Assembly (NCBI GenBank): GCA_900314745.1
Contig: OMWK01000003.1
Coordinates: 124,001-188,000 of the forward strand
Source: an uncultured Eubacteriales bacterium
Lineage (GTDB): Bacteria > Bacillota > Clostridia > Saccharofermentanales > Saccharofermentanaceae
Reading direction: 5' to 3'
DNA: 64,000 nt
This document shows positions 8,872-17,984 of this stretch, in pieces. The translations under genes were made by a program, and so were the position numbers. Under the pieces are notes generated by a model that saw only the letters and a list, made by a program, of their open reading frames with translations, was not told the DNA's origin and did no database searches. Each line of letters begins with the position of its first letter. Position 1 is the stretch's first letter.

Positions 8872-10314
8872 ATGAGCAAGAGCAAGGTTACATTTACGCA
8901 TATTCTGAAGATCATCTTCCTGTGCGGACTCGTAATTATGGTTAATTTCGCCTATATTACGAGCTTCTTCGTAATCTTCGGACGTCAGATGGAGAACGTC
9001 GAGTCAGGCGCCAACAACTACGACGCTTACGTTTTGCTCATGCCTGTCATCTCCTTTTCGAGCTTTGTCCTCGCAGACTTCCTGCAGATGGCCCGCTTCT
9101 TCCGCAAGAAGAACGTCGAAGTCGTAGCGGACTCCATCAAATTCAGTTTTATCCAGACCCTCATTACGCTTTCCGCGAAGGACCTTACAGAGCTGCGTGC
9201 TTTCCCTAGATCCGTTATCCTCTTGAGCTTCGTTGTCCTCATGATTTACATCTTCACATGGCAGATGATCTGCATGGCGATAAGCCGCAGAGTCTTCGAG
9301 ACAGGAAGCCTCGTAATCATCGGCTCCAACGCGGCAACAATGAACCAGGTCAAGAACAAGATCTCGCCCTCACTTAAGAGCGTGGACCTCGACTTCTCCC
9401 GCCTCGTCCGCTACTCTGACAAGCGCGCGGTCAAGGCTGTAATACGAAGCAATGTCGAGATCTTCCTCTGCCCTGATGTGCCGGAGGACGTCAAGTCGGA
9501 CATCATCCTCGCCTGCGCCAAGTACGACACGGTCGTTTACGTCGTACCGCAGTTCTACGAGATCTCGCTTTACAAGTCCCGTATCATCTACCTTAACGAC
9601 CTCATGGTAATGCTCATGGACAGAATGGGTCTTACGTTCGAGCAGAGGCTCTTCAAGAGGATCCTGGACCTCGCCGTATCTATTACTGCTCTCGTCCTCG
9701 CATCCCCCATTCTTCTTATATGCGCAATCCTGATCAAGCTCGAGGACGGAGGTCCCGTATTCTATAAGCAGGAGCGTCTCACCATCAACAACAAGCCTTA
9801 TTACATCTATAAGCTCCGCACTATGAGAGTTGACGCAGAATCCTATACGGGTGCCGTAATCTCAGGCAAGAACGACCCGCGTGTCACAAAGATCGGCCGT
9901 TTCCTCAGGCGATCTAAGCTCGATGAGGTACCTCAGTTTATGAACGTTCTCATGGGCGAGATGAGCGTCGTAGGTCCCCGTTCGGAGCGCCCCGAGTTCG
10001 TCGCGACATTCGAGAAGAAGATTCCCGGATATTCCCAGAGATTTGCCGTTAAGGCCGGTATTACGGGCCTCGCGCAGATCGCGGGCAATTACGACACAAC
10101 CGCAGCAGACAAGTTAAGATACGACCTTCTTTATATTAAGAATTATTCTATCCTTCAGGATATTAAGATCATATTCCTCACGGTCCGCGCAATCTTCACG
10201 CCTCATCTTTACAATCAGAGCTTCGATCAGAACCGCGAGACCGTAGTATCAACGGATTCCACGATAGTGCGCCACGCAGATCCGAACTTCATGTCGACTG
10301 AAGAAGATGGTTAA
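8872..10314 (+). CDS. Polyprenyl-phosphate sugar phosphotransferase (WcaJ/EpsL type)
   Basis: Starts exopolysaccharide repeat synthesis by moving a sugar-1-phosphate from a nucleotide sugar to undecaprenyl phosphate at the inner face of the membrane. Hydrophobic helices occupy about residues 10-145, a CoA-binding-like soluble domain about 145-250, and a further helix (about 268-288) precedes the conserved transferase domain with KRILDLAVS, FYKQER, YKLRTMR, SKLDEVPQ and VGPRSERPE. The length of 480 matches the long class. A GGGGAG site precedes the ATG. The stop overlaps the GT2 gene by 8 bp. Confidence 0.92.
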   Translation: MSKSKVTFTHILKIIFLCGLVIMVNFAYITSFFVIFGRQMENVESGANNYDAYVLLMPVISFSSFVLADFLQMARFFRKKNVEVVADSIKFSFIQTLITLSAKDLTELRAFPRSVILLSFVVLMIYIFTWQMICMAISRRVFETGSLVIIGSNAATMNQVKNKISPSLKSVDLDFSRLVRYSDKRAVKAVIRSNVEIFLCPDVPEDVKSDIILACAKYDTVVYVVPQFYEISLYKSRIIYLNDLMVMLMDRMGLTFEQRLFKRILDLAVSITALVLASPILLICAILIKLEDGGPVFYKQERLTINNKPYYIYKLRTMRVDAESYTGAVISGKNDPRVTKIGRFLRRSKLDEVPQFMNVLMGEMSVVGPRSERPEFVATFEKKIPGYSQRFAVKAGITGLAQIAGNYDTTAADKLRYDLLYIKNYSILQDIKIIFLTVRAIFTPHLYNQSFDQNRETVVSTDSTIVRHADPNFMSTEEDG

Positions 10315-11113
10315 TCCCTACTCGGTACTGATGTCGGTGTACGCGGCCGAGACTCCCGTGAATCTTCGTGCCAGCATCCAAAGCGTATTGGACCAGGACT
10401 TTCCGGCGGCTGAGTTCGTCCTTGTAATAGACGGTCCCGTATCTTCAGCTTTGCAGGAAGTTATCAATTCATACCCGTCCATCAAGAAAGTCGCTCTTCC
10501 TAAGAACGTGGGGCTCGGTCCCGCACTTAACGAGGGGCTTAAGCATGTCACATACGACATCGTCGCCCGCATGGACAGCGACGATATATGCATGCAGGGA
10601 AGGATGGGCCGCGAATACTCGAAGATCTCCGAAGGGCTTGATATCGTAAGCTCCACCATCCTCGAGTTCGAGGGAGATACAGGAAACATCACGGGCAGCC
10701 GCGAGCTTCCCTTAACCCAGGAGGAGATAACAGCTTTCTCCCGTAAGAGAAACCCGTTTAACCACCCTTCGGTAATGTTCAGAAAGTCCGCAGTCATCAG
10801 AGCAGGCGGCTATAACGCTGATTTTCCTTATTTTGAAGACTACGACCTGTGGGTAAGAATGCTCATGAACGGTGCCCGCGCCTGCAACATCGGCGAGCCT
10901 CTCCTCTACATGAGGTCCTCTGAGGGAATGTTCCTGAGGCGCGGCGGCAGGGAATACGGCAAGATCATGCTCAACTACCACCGCTCACTTATGGAGCGCG
11001 GCTGGACAACAAAAAAGGATTACCTCACAGGGGCAATCCCTCATTATCTTGTCTGCATCATGCCTCAGTTTATCAGGAAGTTCGTCTACCGAAGGCTTCA
11101 CCGAAAGACTTAA
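10307..11113 (+). CDS. Family 2 glycosyltransferase
   Basis: A cytoplasmic GT-A enzyme that probably adds a sugar to the lipid-linked exopolysaccharide intermediate. It opens with the typical YSVLMSVYAAETP strand and carries the metal-binding MDSDD motif near residue 95 and an acceptor-side FEDYDLW motif near 179, as in EpsE/WaaE-like enzymes. There is no membrane helix. It is translationally coupled to the sugar transferase (8-bp overlap). The last 41 bp overlap the converging GT4 gene. Donor sugar cannot be told from sequence. Confidence 0.88.
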   Translation: MVNPYSVLMSVYAAETPVNLRASIQSVLDQDFPAAEFVLVIDGPVSSALQEVINSYPSIKKVALPKNVGLGPALNEGLKHVTYDIVARMDSDDICMQGRMGREYSKISEGLDIVSSTILEFEGDTGNITGSRELPLTQEEITAFSRKRNPFNHPSVMFRKSAVIRAGGYNADFPYFEDYDLWVRMLMNGARACNIGEPLLYMRSSEGMFLRRGGREYGKIMLNYHRSLMERGWTTKKDYLTGAIPHYLVCIMPQFIRKFVYRRLHRKT

Positions 11114-12224
11114 CGGTTCCTTCCGCACACGCTTTCCACGAGAATATGCGAGCATGATCTCTCGCGGCCTTTATCCTGTCACTTTCCTTATCTTCGGCCA
11201 GAGCCTCAGTGAGTTTATCCTTAATGCTCTCAGGGCTCTCAGGATCTGCGAGGAAGCCGTAACCTTCCGCTATCTCCTTCATAGAGGACCTTTTTGATGT
11301 AACGCAGGGAACGCCCGCCGCCATCGCCTCGGCGACCGGAATTCCGAATCCTTCGTACAAAGATACGTATGCAAATGCGCTCGCCCTCTTAAGAAGCGGG
11401 ATCATGTCCTCGTCGTCCACAAAACCCGTGAAGATCACATTCTCCCTTAACTCGGGATCTTTATTTACCATGCTGAAGAGCTCATCGTAGAACCAGCCCT
11501 TCTTGCCCGTGATCACGAGCTTGTACTTATCTCTGGTCTCCTTCGGAAGAAGTCTGTAACCGGAGATCAAACCCTTAACGTTTTTTCGCGGCTCAAGTGT
11601 GCCGACATAGTAGATGTACTCGCCTGTGATTCTATACTTGGCTAATGTCACGTCGTCTGCGGGCGCGCCCTCGAAGAAGTCCTCCTTAACGCCCATGTAA
11701 GTTACAGTGATGTCCTTGTTCTTCGGCTTACAGAACTTTGGAATGTCCTCCTTCGAGTTCTCCGAGATCGTTATGATCTTGTCTGTCGAGCGCGCCGAGC
11801 GCCTGATGTACCACTTGAATATCTCACGCTTCCAGCCGATGTATAACTCCGGGAACATGAAGTAAGCCATGTCGTGAAAAGCATTAACGACTGCCATCCT
11901 ATGGTATACGAGACGCACAGGGTACGGCATGGAGTAATTGGGGCAAAGAAGCACGTCGGCTTTTGCCTTCCGAAGTCTCCACGGGAACACAATCTGCTCC
12001 CATATGATGCGCACCCACTGCTTTCGAAGGATCTTGGAGCTGCACGGCACCATGTGGAAGTTGTCCCTGTACACGCCGAAGCCATCGAGGTCGTCGTCCT
12101 GTGCGAAGAGGTAATACTCGTTCTCGCCGTCAACTTCCTGAAGGCCCTTAATGAGCCCCAGCATATAGCGCCCGATGCCCGTCTTACTCTTCGGTGTCGA
12201 GGTCAGGTCGAGAGCAATCCTCAA
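11073..12224 (-). CDS. Family 4 glycosyltransferase
   Basis: A GT-B retaining glycosyltransferase, likely mannosyl or related since it is coupled to ManC. The N-terminal half has the TGIGRY acceptor loop; the C-terminal half has YVGTLEPRKN and the nucleotide-sugar E-x7-E motif in YEGFGIPVAEAM. The start is TTG at 12224, forming a TTGA overlap with the manC stop, with GAGAGGA 8 nt upstream. The 3' end overlaps the GT2 gene by 41 bp. Confidence 0.88.
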   Translation of the reverse strand: MRIALDLTSTPKSKTGIGRYMLGLIKGLQEVDGENEYYLFAQDDDLDGFGVYRDNFHMVPCSSKILRKQWVRIIWEQIVFPWRLRKAKADVLLCPNYSMPYPVRLVYHRMAVVNAFHDMAYFMFPELYIGWKREIFKWYIRRSARSTDKIITISENSKEDIPKFCKPKNKDITVTYMGVKEDFFEGAPADDVTLAKYRITGEYIYYVGTLEPRKNVKGLISGYRLLPKETRDKYKLVITGKKGWFYDELFSMVNKDPELRENVIFTGFVDDEDMIPLLKRASAFAYVSLYEGFGIPVAEAMAAGVPCVTSKRSSMKEIAEGYGFLADPESPESIKDKLTEALAEDKESDRIKAARDHARIFSWKACAEGTVKSFGEAFGRRTS

Positions 12225-13318
12225 AGAAGGTCCTCTCTTCCGCTCTCCTTGAGAGCATCAACGATCTTCTTGACGTCCTGAGCCTTGTCCTTGTTAAGAA
12301 CGAGCACGGCGTCCTTTGTGTTTACGACAACGATGTTATCGAGTCCTACGGCAGCTACGAACTTGTCTCCTGCCGCGTCAAATACAACCGTATTCTTACA
12401 GCCTTCGAGGATGTAGTTCTTCTTCTGTTCAGCCTCGCCTGCGGTGATGTTGTTGTTCTCATCGCCCGCGAAGACGTTATCGAGTGAATCCCATGAACCA
12501 ACGTCGTTCCAGCCGAAGTCAGCGGGGATGCAGCAAACGCCCTCTGCATTCTCCATGATTCCGTAGTCGACTGATATCTTCTCGAGAGTGGGATATGTTG
12601 CTGCGATCGCCGCTTCTTCCCTGTCAGTTCTTAAGTCATCAAAGATATTCTCCATAGCCTCGTACATATCAGGCAAGAGCTTTCTAAAGTAATCAAGGAT
12701 AACGCTTACCTTCCAGATGAACATACCTGAATTCCAAAGGTATCTGCCGGATTCAACATACTCGGTAGCTCTTGCAAGATCAGGCTTCTCGACGAATCTT
12801 AGAAGGTCGTAGACTTCTGTGCCCACACTCGCGGACTCAGAGAAATTAATGTAGCCGTAGCCTGTCGAAGGGAACGTGGGCTTGATGCCGATAGTTACAA
12901 TGCGGTCCGTCTTCTCGGCAGTATCCATCGCGAGGTTAAGAACACGCTCGTACTCCTTGATGTTGCCGATGTGGTGATCCGCGGGAAGCACTGCCATCAC
13001 AGCATCGCCGTACATCTTCTTAAGCGTCATCGCGGCGTAGATGATGCAGGGCGCGGTGTTTCTCTGCACGGGCTCGATGAGGATGTGAGATCTGTCGACC
13101 TCATCGAAAAGCACCTTATCCATGAGTTCGGCCTGCTTCTCGTTAGTGACGATGAATGTGTTCTGTCTGCCGATAACCGAGTCGTAGTGTTTGATAGTCT
13201 CATTGATCATGACATCGTCGCCCGTAAGCTTAACCAGCTGCTTGGGTGTTGCCATCCTCGATACCGGCCAGAATCTTGTTCCGCCGCCGCCTGCCATAAT
13301 AACTGCCGCTCTCTGCAT
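12221..13318 (-). CDS. manC: Mannose-1-phosphate guanylyltransferase
   Basis: Makes GDP-mannose from mannose-1-phosphate and GTP, supplying the glycosyltransferases around it. It has the nucleotidyltransferase signature GGGGTRFWPVSR at the N-terminus, the LPADHHI motif near residue 108 and the FVEKPD motif in the sugar-binding half. Its 365 residues fit the short ManC class without an isomerase domain. A GGAGG site precedes the ATG. It is cotranscribed with the GT4 gene. Confidence 0.92.
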   Translation of the reverse strand: MQRAAVIMAGGGGTRFWPVSRMATPKQLVKLTGDDVMINETIKHYDSVIGRQNTFIVTNEKQAELMDKVLFDEVDRSHILIEPVQRNTAPCIIYAAMTLKKMYGDAVMAVLPADHHIGNIKEYERVLNLAMDTAEKTDRIVTIGIKPTFPSTGYGYINFSESASVGTEVYDLLRFVEKPDLARATEYVESGRYLWNSGMFIWKVSVILDYFRKLLPDMYEAMENIFDDLRTDREEAAIAATYPTLEKISVDYGIMENAEGVCCIPADFGWNDVGSWDSLDNVFAGDENNNITAGEAEQKKNYILEGCKNTVVFDAAGDKFVAAVGLDNIVVVNTKDAVLVLNKDKAQDVKKIVDALKESGREDLL

Positions 13319-13337
13319 ATTGTGCCTCCGACATCAG

Positions 13338-13366
13338 TTGTTTGATTATTTTATGTAACATATAAT
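13338..13366 (+). promoter_or_regulatory. promoter, leaderless start of the HAD gene
   Basis: TTGTTT (13338-13343), 17 bp, perfect TATAAT (13361-13366). The ATG is only 8 nt beyond the -10, so the expected start of transcription falls at or within 2 nt of the ATG. Confidence 0.6.
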
Positions 13367-13374
13367 AACACAAT

Positions 13375-14175
13375 ATGTGTAAGTATAAGTTTCTTGTGGC
13401 GACCGATATGGACTACACTTTGCTGCTTCCGGGAAAGCCCGTATCGAAGGCAAACCGCCTCGCGATCAAGGCGATTGAGGAAGCAGGCGGATGCGTGACT
13501 CTCGCGACCGGAAGGACATTCTATCTTTGCGGTACGTATGCGAGGGATCTTGGCATTACCATCCCCCTTATAACAAGCAACGGAGCGGCTTTGTCCGACC
13601 CGGTCGAACTTAAGGATATTAAGTCGGTTGATTTCCCTCCTCACATCCTGAAGACACTGATCGACCTGTTCGAAGATAAGAACGTCGATGCGACGGGATA
13701 TAGTTCAGAAGGGCTATACTTCTTTCCCGCAAGTTCCAGAAGAGGATTCATCGACGATTACAACAGCAAGGCGCCTGATAATATGAGGGTGCCCATTCTG
13801 GATAAGCCGGATGTATCTTTCAATAAATTCCTGCTCATAAGCCCCGACCGCGAGGTTACCGAGAGGGTAATGTCTATCCCAAAGCTTCAGGTCGTAAGTT
13901 CCGCCAGGGATTTCTTAGACGTTATGATGGCAGGGACCTCCAAGGGCCTCGCGCTTAAGGAGATAGCCTCATCCTATGGCATCCCGGATAACATGGTCTT
14001 CGCGCTCGGCGACTCGGAGAATGACATTTCACTGCTTAAAGAAGCCGGCCACGCTATTGCAATGGCCGGCTCTGATTCAAAAGTTATTGATGTCGCCGAA
14101 TTCGTGACTTCAGACTGCGCCTCCGACGGATTCGCCCGGGCAGTCGAAGAATTCATTCTGCCTCTCGTAAGATGA
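13375..14175 (+). CDS. Cof-type HAD hydrolase
   Basis: A cytoplasmic sugar-phosphate/FMN phosphatase-like protein of the HAD IIB class. Motif I is DMDYTLL near residue 12 (the first Asp is the nucleophile), motif II is ITSNGA, and motifs III-IV are KGLALKEI and LGDSENDISLL. The 266 residues are usual for Cof proteins. Substrate is unknown. There is no ribosome site before the ATG; see the promoter entry. It converges on cysK with a 16-bp gap. Confidence 0.9.
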   Translation: MCKYKFLVATDMDYTLLLPGKPVSKANRLAIKAIEEAGGCVTLATGRTFYLCGTYARDLGITIPLITSNGAALSDPVELKDIKSVDFPPHILKTLIDLFEDKNVDATGYSSEGLYFFPASSRRGFIDDYNSKAPDNMRVPILDKPDVSFNKFLLISPDREVTERVMSIPKLQVVSSARDFLDVMMAGTSKGLALKEIASSYGIPDNMVFALGDSENDISLLKEAGHAIAMAGSDSKVIDVAEFVTSDCASDGFARAVEEFILPLVR

Positions 14176-14191
14176 TCAGGTAATCACCAGA

Positions 14192-15124
14192 TCAGTCAGC
14201 GAAGAGGGCTGTCGAGAGATATCTGTCTCCCGTATCAGGCAACAGTGCTACTATTGTCTTCCCTGCATTCTCAGGTCTCTTGGCAAGCTCAATAGCGGCG
14301 TGAAGCGCTGCACCTGAAGAGATTCCGACGAGGACACCCTCTGTCTTGCCGAGGTCCTTGCCTGCGGCGAACGCATCGTCGTTTGTTACGGGGATTACCT
14401 CATCGTAAATGCCTGTGTTAAGTACATCGGGCACAAAACCTGCACCGATTCCCTGAATCTTATGAGATCCTGCCGTTCCTTTGGAAAGAACGGGAGAATC
14501 AGCGGGCTCGACCGCTACCACCTTAACGGATTCCTTCTTTGACTTAAGATACTCGCCTACGCCCGTGATCGTTCCGCCTGTACCTACACCTGCGACGAAG
14601 ATGTCTACTTCACCGTCTGTATCTTCCCATATCTCAGGACCTGTAGTTGCCTTGTGAGCAGCGGGATTGGCGGGGTTAACGAACTGACCGGGAATGAAGC
14701 TGTTCTCGATCTCCTTGGAGAGTTCCTCAGCCTTCGCGATAGCGCCCTTCATTCCCTTAGCGCCCTCTGTAAGAACAAGCTCCGCGCCGTATGCCTTCAT
14801 GATCTGGCGGCGCTCGACGCTCATTGTCTCAGGCATCGTAATGATGAGTCTGTAGCCCTTGGCTGCAGCTACGGAAGCAAGGCCGATACCCGTGTTGCCA
14901 CTTGTAGGCTCGATGATCGTTGCACCGGGCTTCAAAGCGCCCTTTGCCTCTGCGTCCTCTATCATCGCCTTGGCGATCCTGTCCTTAACGCTGCCCGCGG
15001 GATTGAAATACTCAAGCTTAGCTACGATCTTGGCCTTAAGGTCGTATTTCTTCTCGATGTTTGTGAGTTCGAGAAGCGGTGTATTACCGATTAACTGTGC
15101 TGCGGATGTATAAACCTTACTCAT
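14192..15124 (-). CDS. cysK: Cysteine synthase A (O-acetylserine sulfhydrylase)
   Basis: A PLP enzyme making cysteine from O-acetylserine and sulfide. It carries the PLP lysine motif PAGSVKDR (K about 42), the substrate loop TSGNTGIG, and the phosphate-binding loop [10 protein letters not shown]. It is 310 residues from the ATG at 15124, which has AAGGAG 9 nt upstream; the longer frame adds unrelated residues. It has its own promoter overlapped by a dyad. Confidence 0.95.
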   Translation of the reverse strand: MSKVYTSAAQLIGNTPLLELTNIEKKYDLKAKIVAKLEYFNPAGSVKDRIAKAMIEDAEAKGALKPGATIIEPTSGNTGIGLASVAAAKGYRLIITMPETMSVERRQIMKAYGAELVLTEGAKGMKGAIAKAEELSKEIENSFIPGQFVNPANPAAHKATTGPEIWEDTDGEVDIFVAGVGTGGTITGVGEYLKSKKESVKVVAVEPADSPVLSKGTAGSHKIQGIGAGFVPDVLNTGIYDEVIPVTNDDAFAAGKDLGKTEGVLVGISSGAALHAAIELAKRPENAGKTIVALLPDTGDRYLSTALFAD

Positions 15125-15155
15125 ATCAGGATGCTCCTTAATATATATTGGAAAC

Positions 15156-15189
15156 ATCTTATTATCAATTACCTATCATGTCAATAGGT
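15156..15189 (-). promoter_or_regulatory. cysK promoter with overlapping dyad
   Basis: Minus strand TTGACA (15179-15184), 17 bp, TAAGAT (15156-15161). An inverted repeat ACCTAT-7-ATAGGT (15171-15189) covers the -35, which is where a repressor would bind. The regulator is not identifiable here. Confidence 0.55.
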
Positions 15190-15195
15190 TGTTTG

Positions 15196-17904
15196 TTATG
15201 AGGTGAAACTCTCCCGTATGTGTGAAAGCTTCTTAATCTCATCGACTACGAGAGAACTTATCGATTGTATCATCTCGCGCTCCGGCCTTCCGGTATAGTA
15301 ACCCTGGATCAGGTCAGCTCCTAACATGATGACTGTCTCGAGCTCTTCACGAGTCTCTACGCCCTCGGCAAGTGCCTTGATGCCGTTGTTATGTGAGAAC
15401 TCGATTATGTCCCTTACAAAATGCTGCTTCTGGGGACTGTCCTCTATACCTGATATCAGCGCGCGATCGATCTTAACATAATCCGGAAGGTACCTTAGAA
15501 GATTGGATACGTTTGAATAGCCCGTACCGTAATCGTCTACGGCTGTGCCTATTCCGAGGCTGTCATATGTCTGCTTCATATGCTTAAGGTCTTCATCGGT
15601 CATCTCGCTGTGCTCGGTAAGCTCCACCACGATTGAATCGCGGTGCGAAGATGCAAATTCCACGAGCATATCAAGATCATCGTCCTTAAGCATCAGGCCG
15701 GGAATGGAATTGATGAATATCTTACGTCCGTCCACGAGCGCCCCCTCATGGCTTCTCATCTCACTTAAGACGCCTGAGAAGGTTGCCTTCTCAACATCGT
15801 AAAGGCGGTCGTAGAATTCCGCATACCGAAGAATTACCGGCGGAGGAAGATAAGGAGTTACTTCAACTCTCATCAGGGCCTCATAGGCGTATATCCTGCC
15901 CGTCTTCGCATCGACTATGGGCTGGAAATGATACGTTATCTTGTTATCGTCAAGGATCTCGCGGACTATGCGTGCGACCTTCTCTTCCTCTTCGCTGAGC
16001 GCTCCCTCGGACAGCTTCTGTGCGGCTGCCTTATTGCTGTTCTTCCTGGAAATCGCAACATTAACAAGTCTCTCGAGCTTCTCAGCGGTCTCGGGACTTC
16101 CGCATATGACGCCGTAGTAAAGCTCAATGTCATAGGGCGATTCGGACCCCTTGCTAAGTTCGGCAACTCTTGCCATCAGCCTGTCCTTCTCATAGAGCAT
16201 CTCGTTATCGTCGGGGCTCCTCGTGATCCTCAATGCCACCAGCTCATCATTGCCTGCCCTGAAGCACATGCAGTTACGCGAGGAGAAAACGTTCTCCATC
16301 GCGCTCGCGACGGTTACCAGGACCTTATCGCCTTCCTTACGCCCGTACGTGTCATTGATATCAGAAAGGCCCCTTACATCAACGGCTATGACACCTACAT
16401 GGCTGCCGTTATTGTGGATAAGATGCATGAACGTCTCTGCGTTATCGATGAATCCCTTATAGTTCGGAAGGCCCGTGAGTGAATCAGTAAATATTCCCTG
16501 CTTCGCGATCTTGGAGCTTCCTATGATCGCATCACTTCTTCGATAGCTCTCGATGCCTCTGCAAACGCTTCTTAACCACATACGGTACCCAGGTGAGATA
16601 CCCTCGGCCCTGCCGTCGAATCTGACCACGCTGTAGCCGAACACGCTCTCGTCGTAGTACAGAGGCATGAAGTAGAACACCGCGGGCTTTGCACGTCTGT
16701 CGTATAGTTCAGGCAGCATCCGCTCCCTGCTGAAGTAGATATCGGTAGTGAACCTGTCGTTCTTCTTGTCCTCGCTCTCGCACTTAATCGCCTGCATTAT
16801 CTTGTTCTCGAATTCATCGCCGTATTCGCCGAGCGTCGGGTTAAGACAGAGACTGAAACTGTCAAATCCCCTTATAAGGTGCATGCATCCGAATATCGTG
16901 CTTATAAGTCCCGTGAAAGTCGTCTGACTTATCATGTCGTCTTCCATGTGATTGAAGGGCGAGAACATAGTCGCGAGAGACTGCTCCGTGTCCCAGGCAT
17001 CGCGCTTGTAGTAGACAGGTACCGCACTGTCGCAGCCGCATCCGCATGTGCCGCCTATGAACATCTCCGGGGGCATCGATACCTTCCGGGGTTCCTCCCC
17101 CTTTATAAGGGCATCCGCCATAAGCATGGCATTGTGTCCGAGCTGAACAGAAGACATCGGCACTGAAGTCAGCGGCACGGGCGCGTGCTTACCCTCCTCG
17201 TTAGAGTCGAAGCCCGCAATCGCTATGTCCTCGGGGATACGGTATCCGTTTGACGTAATGCCCTTGGCAAAGCCCAGCGCCATGCAGTCGTTCGCGAAAG
17301 CAATCGCTTCCGGAAGTTTTCCTCCCTGAGACGCCAGCGTGTCGGCAAGGCTCTCGCCGCTTGTGTACCAGAAATCACCGTAGAAAATGCGGTCGTCTCT
17401 CACTTCAATGCCGTGCTCCGTAAGCGCATCACGGTAAGCCTGCAGCCTTATCCTGGAATGCGGGTGCCAGCTCTTGCCCGTAAGGAAAGCTATGTCCCTG
17501 TAGCCGTGCTTCTCTATAAGATGCGTTATTACGGCCTTCTCCGGCTCGTAGTTGTCTATGTGTATCGAAGGGAAGAACTCGCTCTCCTGATCAACGAAAA
17601 GCACCTTCCCGCTGTATCCCTCGTGCAACTCCTTCTCGATCCTCTCCGCGACGCCCTTGGTCTGGATAGTGTCGGCCATGACGACGATGCAGTCGAACTT
17701 CTCGTAGTTTACTATCTTGAAGATGGATGACTCACCGATGGATCTTGCCGGGGTGTTCTGATATTTGATGAACATAGCGAATACGCAGACATCGTAATCA
17801 AGCTTAAACGCCTCCTCAAGGAATCCCTTAAGGAAGCGCTCGTGTGCATACTCTTCAGGCTGTCCCATGAGAACAGCAATCCTTTTACGCTCCTGATACG
17901 CCAT
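15196..17904 (-). CDS. LacI-type ligand sensor fused to degenerate GGDEF and EAL domains
   Basis: A 902-residue soluble c-di-GMP enzyme. Residues about 8-290 look like the sugar-binding core of LacI/GalR repressors (Peripla_BP_3), but there is no helix-turn-helix, so ligand sensing appears joined to c-di-GMP turnover. A cysteine-rich GGTCGCGC follows, then a linker region, a GGDEF domain whose motif is GNDEL (near residue 551, so probably not a cyclase), and a complete EAL domain: YEALMR near 675, VDDYGTGY, DYVKID and AEGVE. Net activity is therefore probably c-di-GMP hydrolysis. The ATG has no ribosome site and lies 6 nt after a -10 box. Confidence 0.85.
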   Translation of the reverse strand: MAYQERKRIAVLMGQPEEYAHERFLKGFLEEAFKLDYDVCVFAMFIKYQNTPARSIGESSIFKIVNYEKFDCIVVMADTIQTKGVAERIEKELHEGYSGKVLFVDQESEFFPSIHIDNYEPEKAVITHLIEKHGYRDIAFLTGKSWHPHSRIRLQAYRDALTEHGIEVRDDRIFYGDFWYTSGESLADTLASQGGKLPEAIAFANDCMALGFAKGITSNGYRIPEDIAIAGFDSNEEGKHAPVPLTSVPMSSVQLGHNAMLMADALIKGEEPRKVSMPPEMFIGGTCGCGCDSAVPVYYKRDAWDTEQSLATMFSPFNHMEDDMISQTTFTGLISTIFGCMHLIRGFDSFSLCLNPTLGEYGDEFENKIMQAIKCESEDKKNDRFTTDIYFSRERMLPELYDRRAKPAVFYFMPLYYDESVFGYSVVRFDGRAEGISPGYRMWLRSVCRGIESYRRSDAIIGSSKIAKQGIFTDSLTGLPNYKGFIDNAETFMHLIHNNGSHVGVIAVDVRGLSDINDTYGRKEGDKVLVTVASAMENVFSSRNCMCFRAGNDELVALRITRSPDDNEMLYEKDRLMARVAELSKGSESPYDIELYYGVICGSPETAEKLERLVNVAISRKNSNKAAAQKLSEGALSEEEEKVARIVREILDDNKITYHFQPIVDAKTGRIYAYEALMRVEVTPYLPPPVILRYAEFYDRLYDVEKATFSGVLSEMRSHEGALVDGRKIFINSIPGLMLKDDDLDMLVEFASSHRDSIVVELTEHSEMTDEDLKHMKQTYDSLGIGTAVDDYGTGYSNVSNLLRYLPDYVKIDRALISGIEDSPQKQHFVRDIIEFSHNNGIKALAEGVETREELETVIMLGADLIQGYYTGRPEREMIQSISSLVVDEIKKLSHIRESFTS

Positions 17905-17910
17905 AAACTA

Positions 17911-17939
17911 ATGATAGTTTATGGATTTGGAAATCTCAA
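17911..17939 (-). promoter_or_regulatory. promoter, leaderless start of the LacI-GGDEF-EAL gene
   Basis: Minus strand TTGAGA (17934-17939), 17 bp, TATCAT (17911-17916), then 6 nt to the ATG at 17904. No Shine-Dalgarno sequence could fit. Confidence 0.55.
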
Positions 17940-17984
17940 TTTCTATTCTTTTATCTAAATGTAAATATTTTGGGGCGGATTATA

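Noticed and set aside
15140..15168. TTGATA-17-TATATT as the cysK promoter
   Set aside because: It would start the mRNA after the ribosome site; the TTGACA-17-TAAGAT pair at 15156-15184 fits better.
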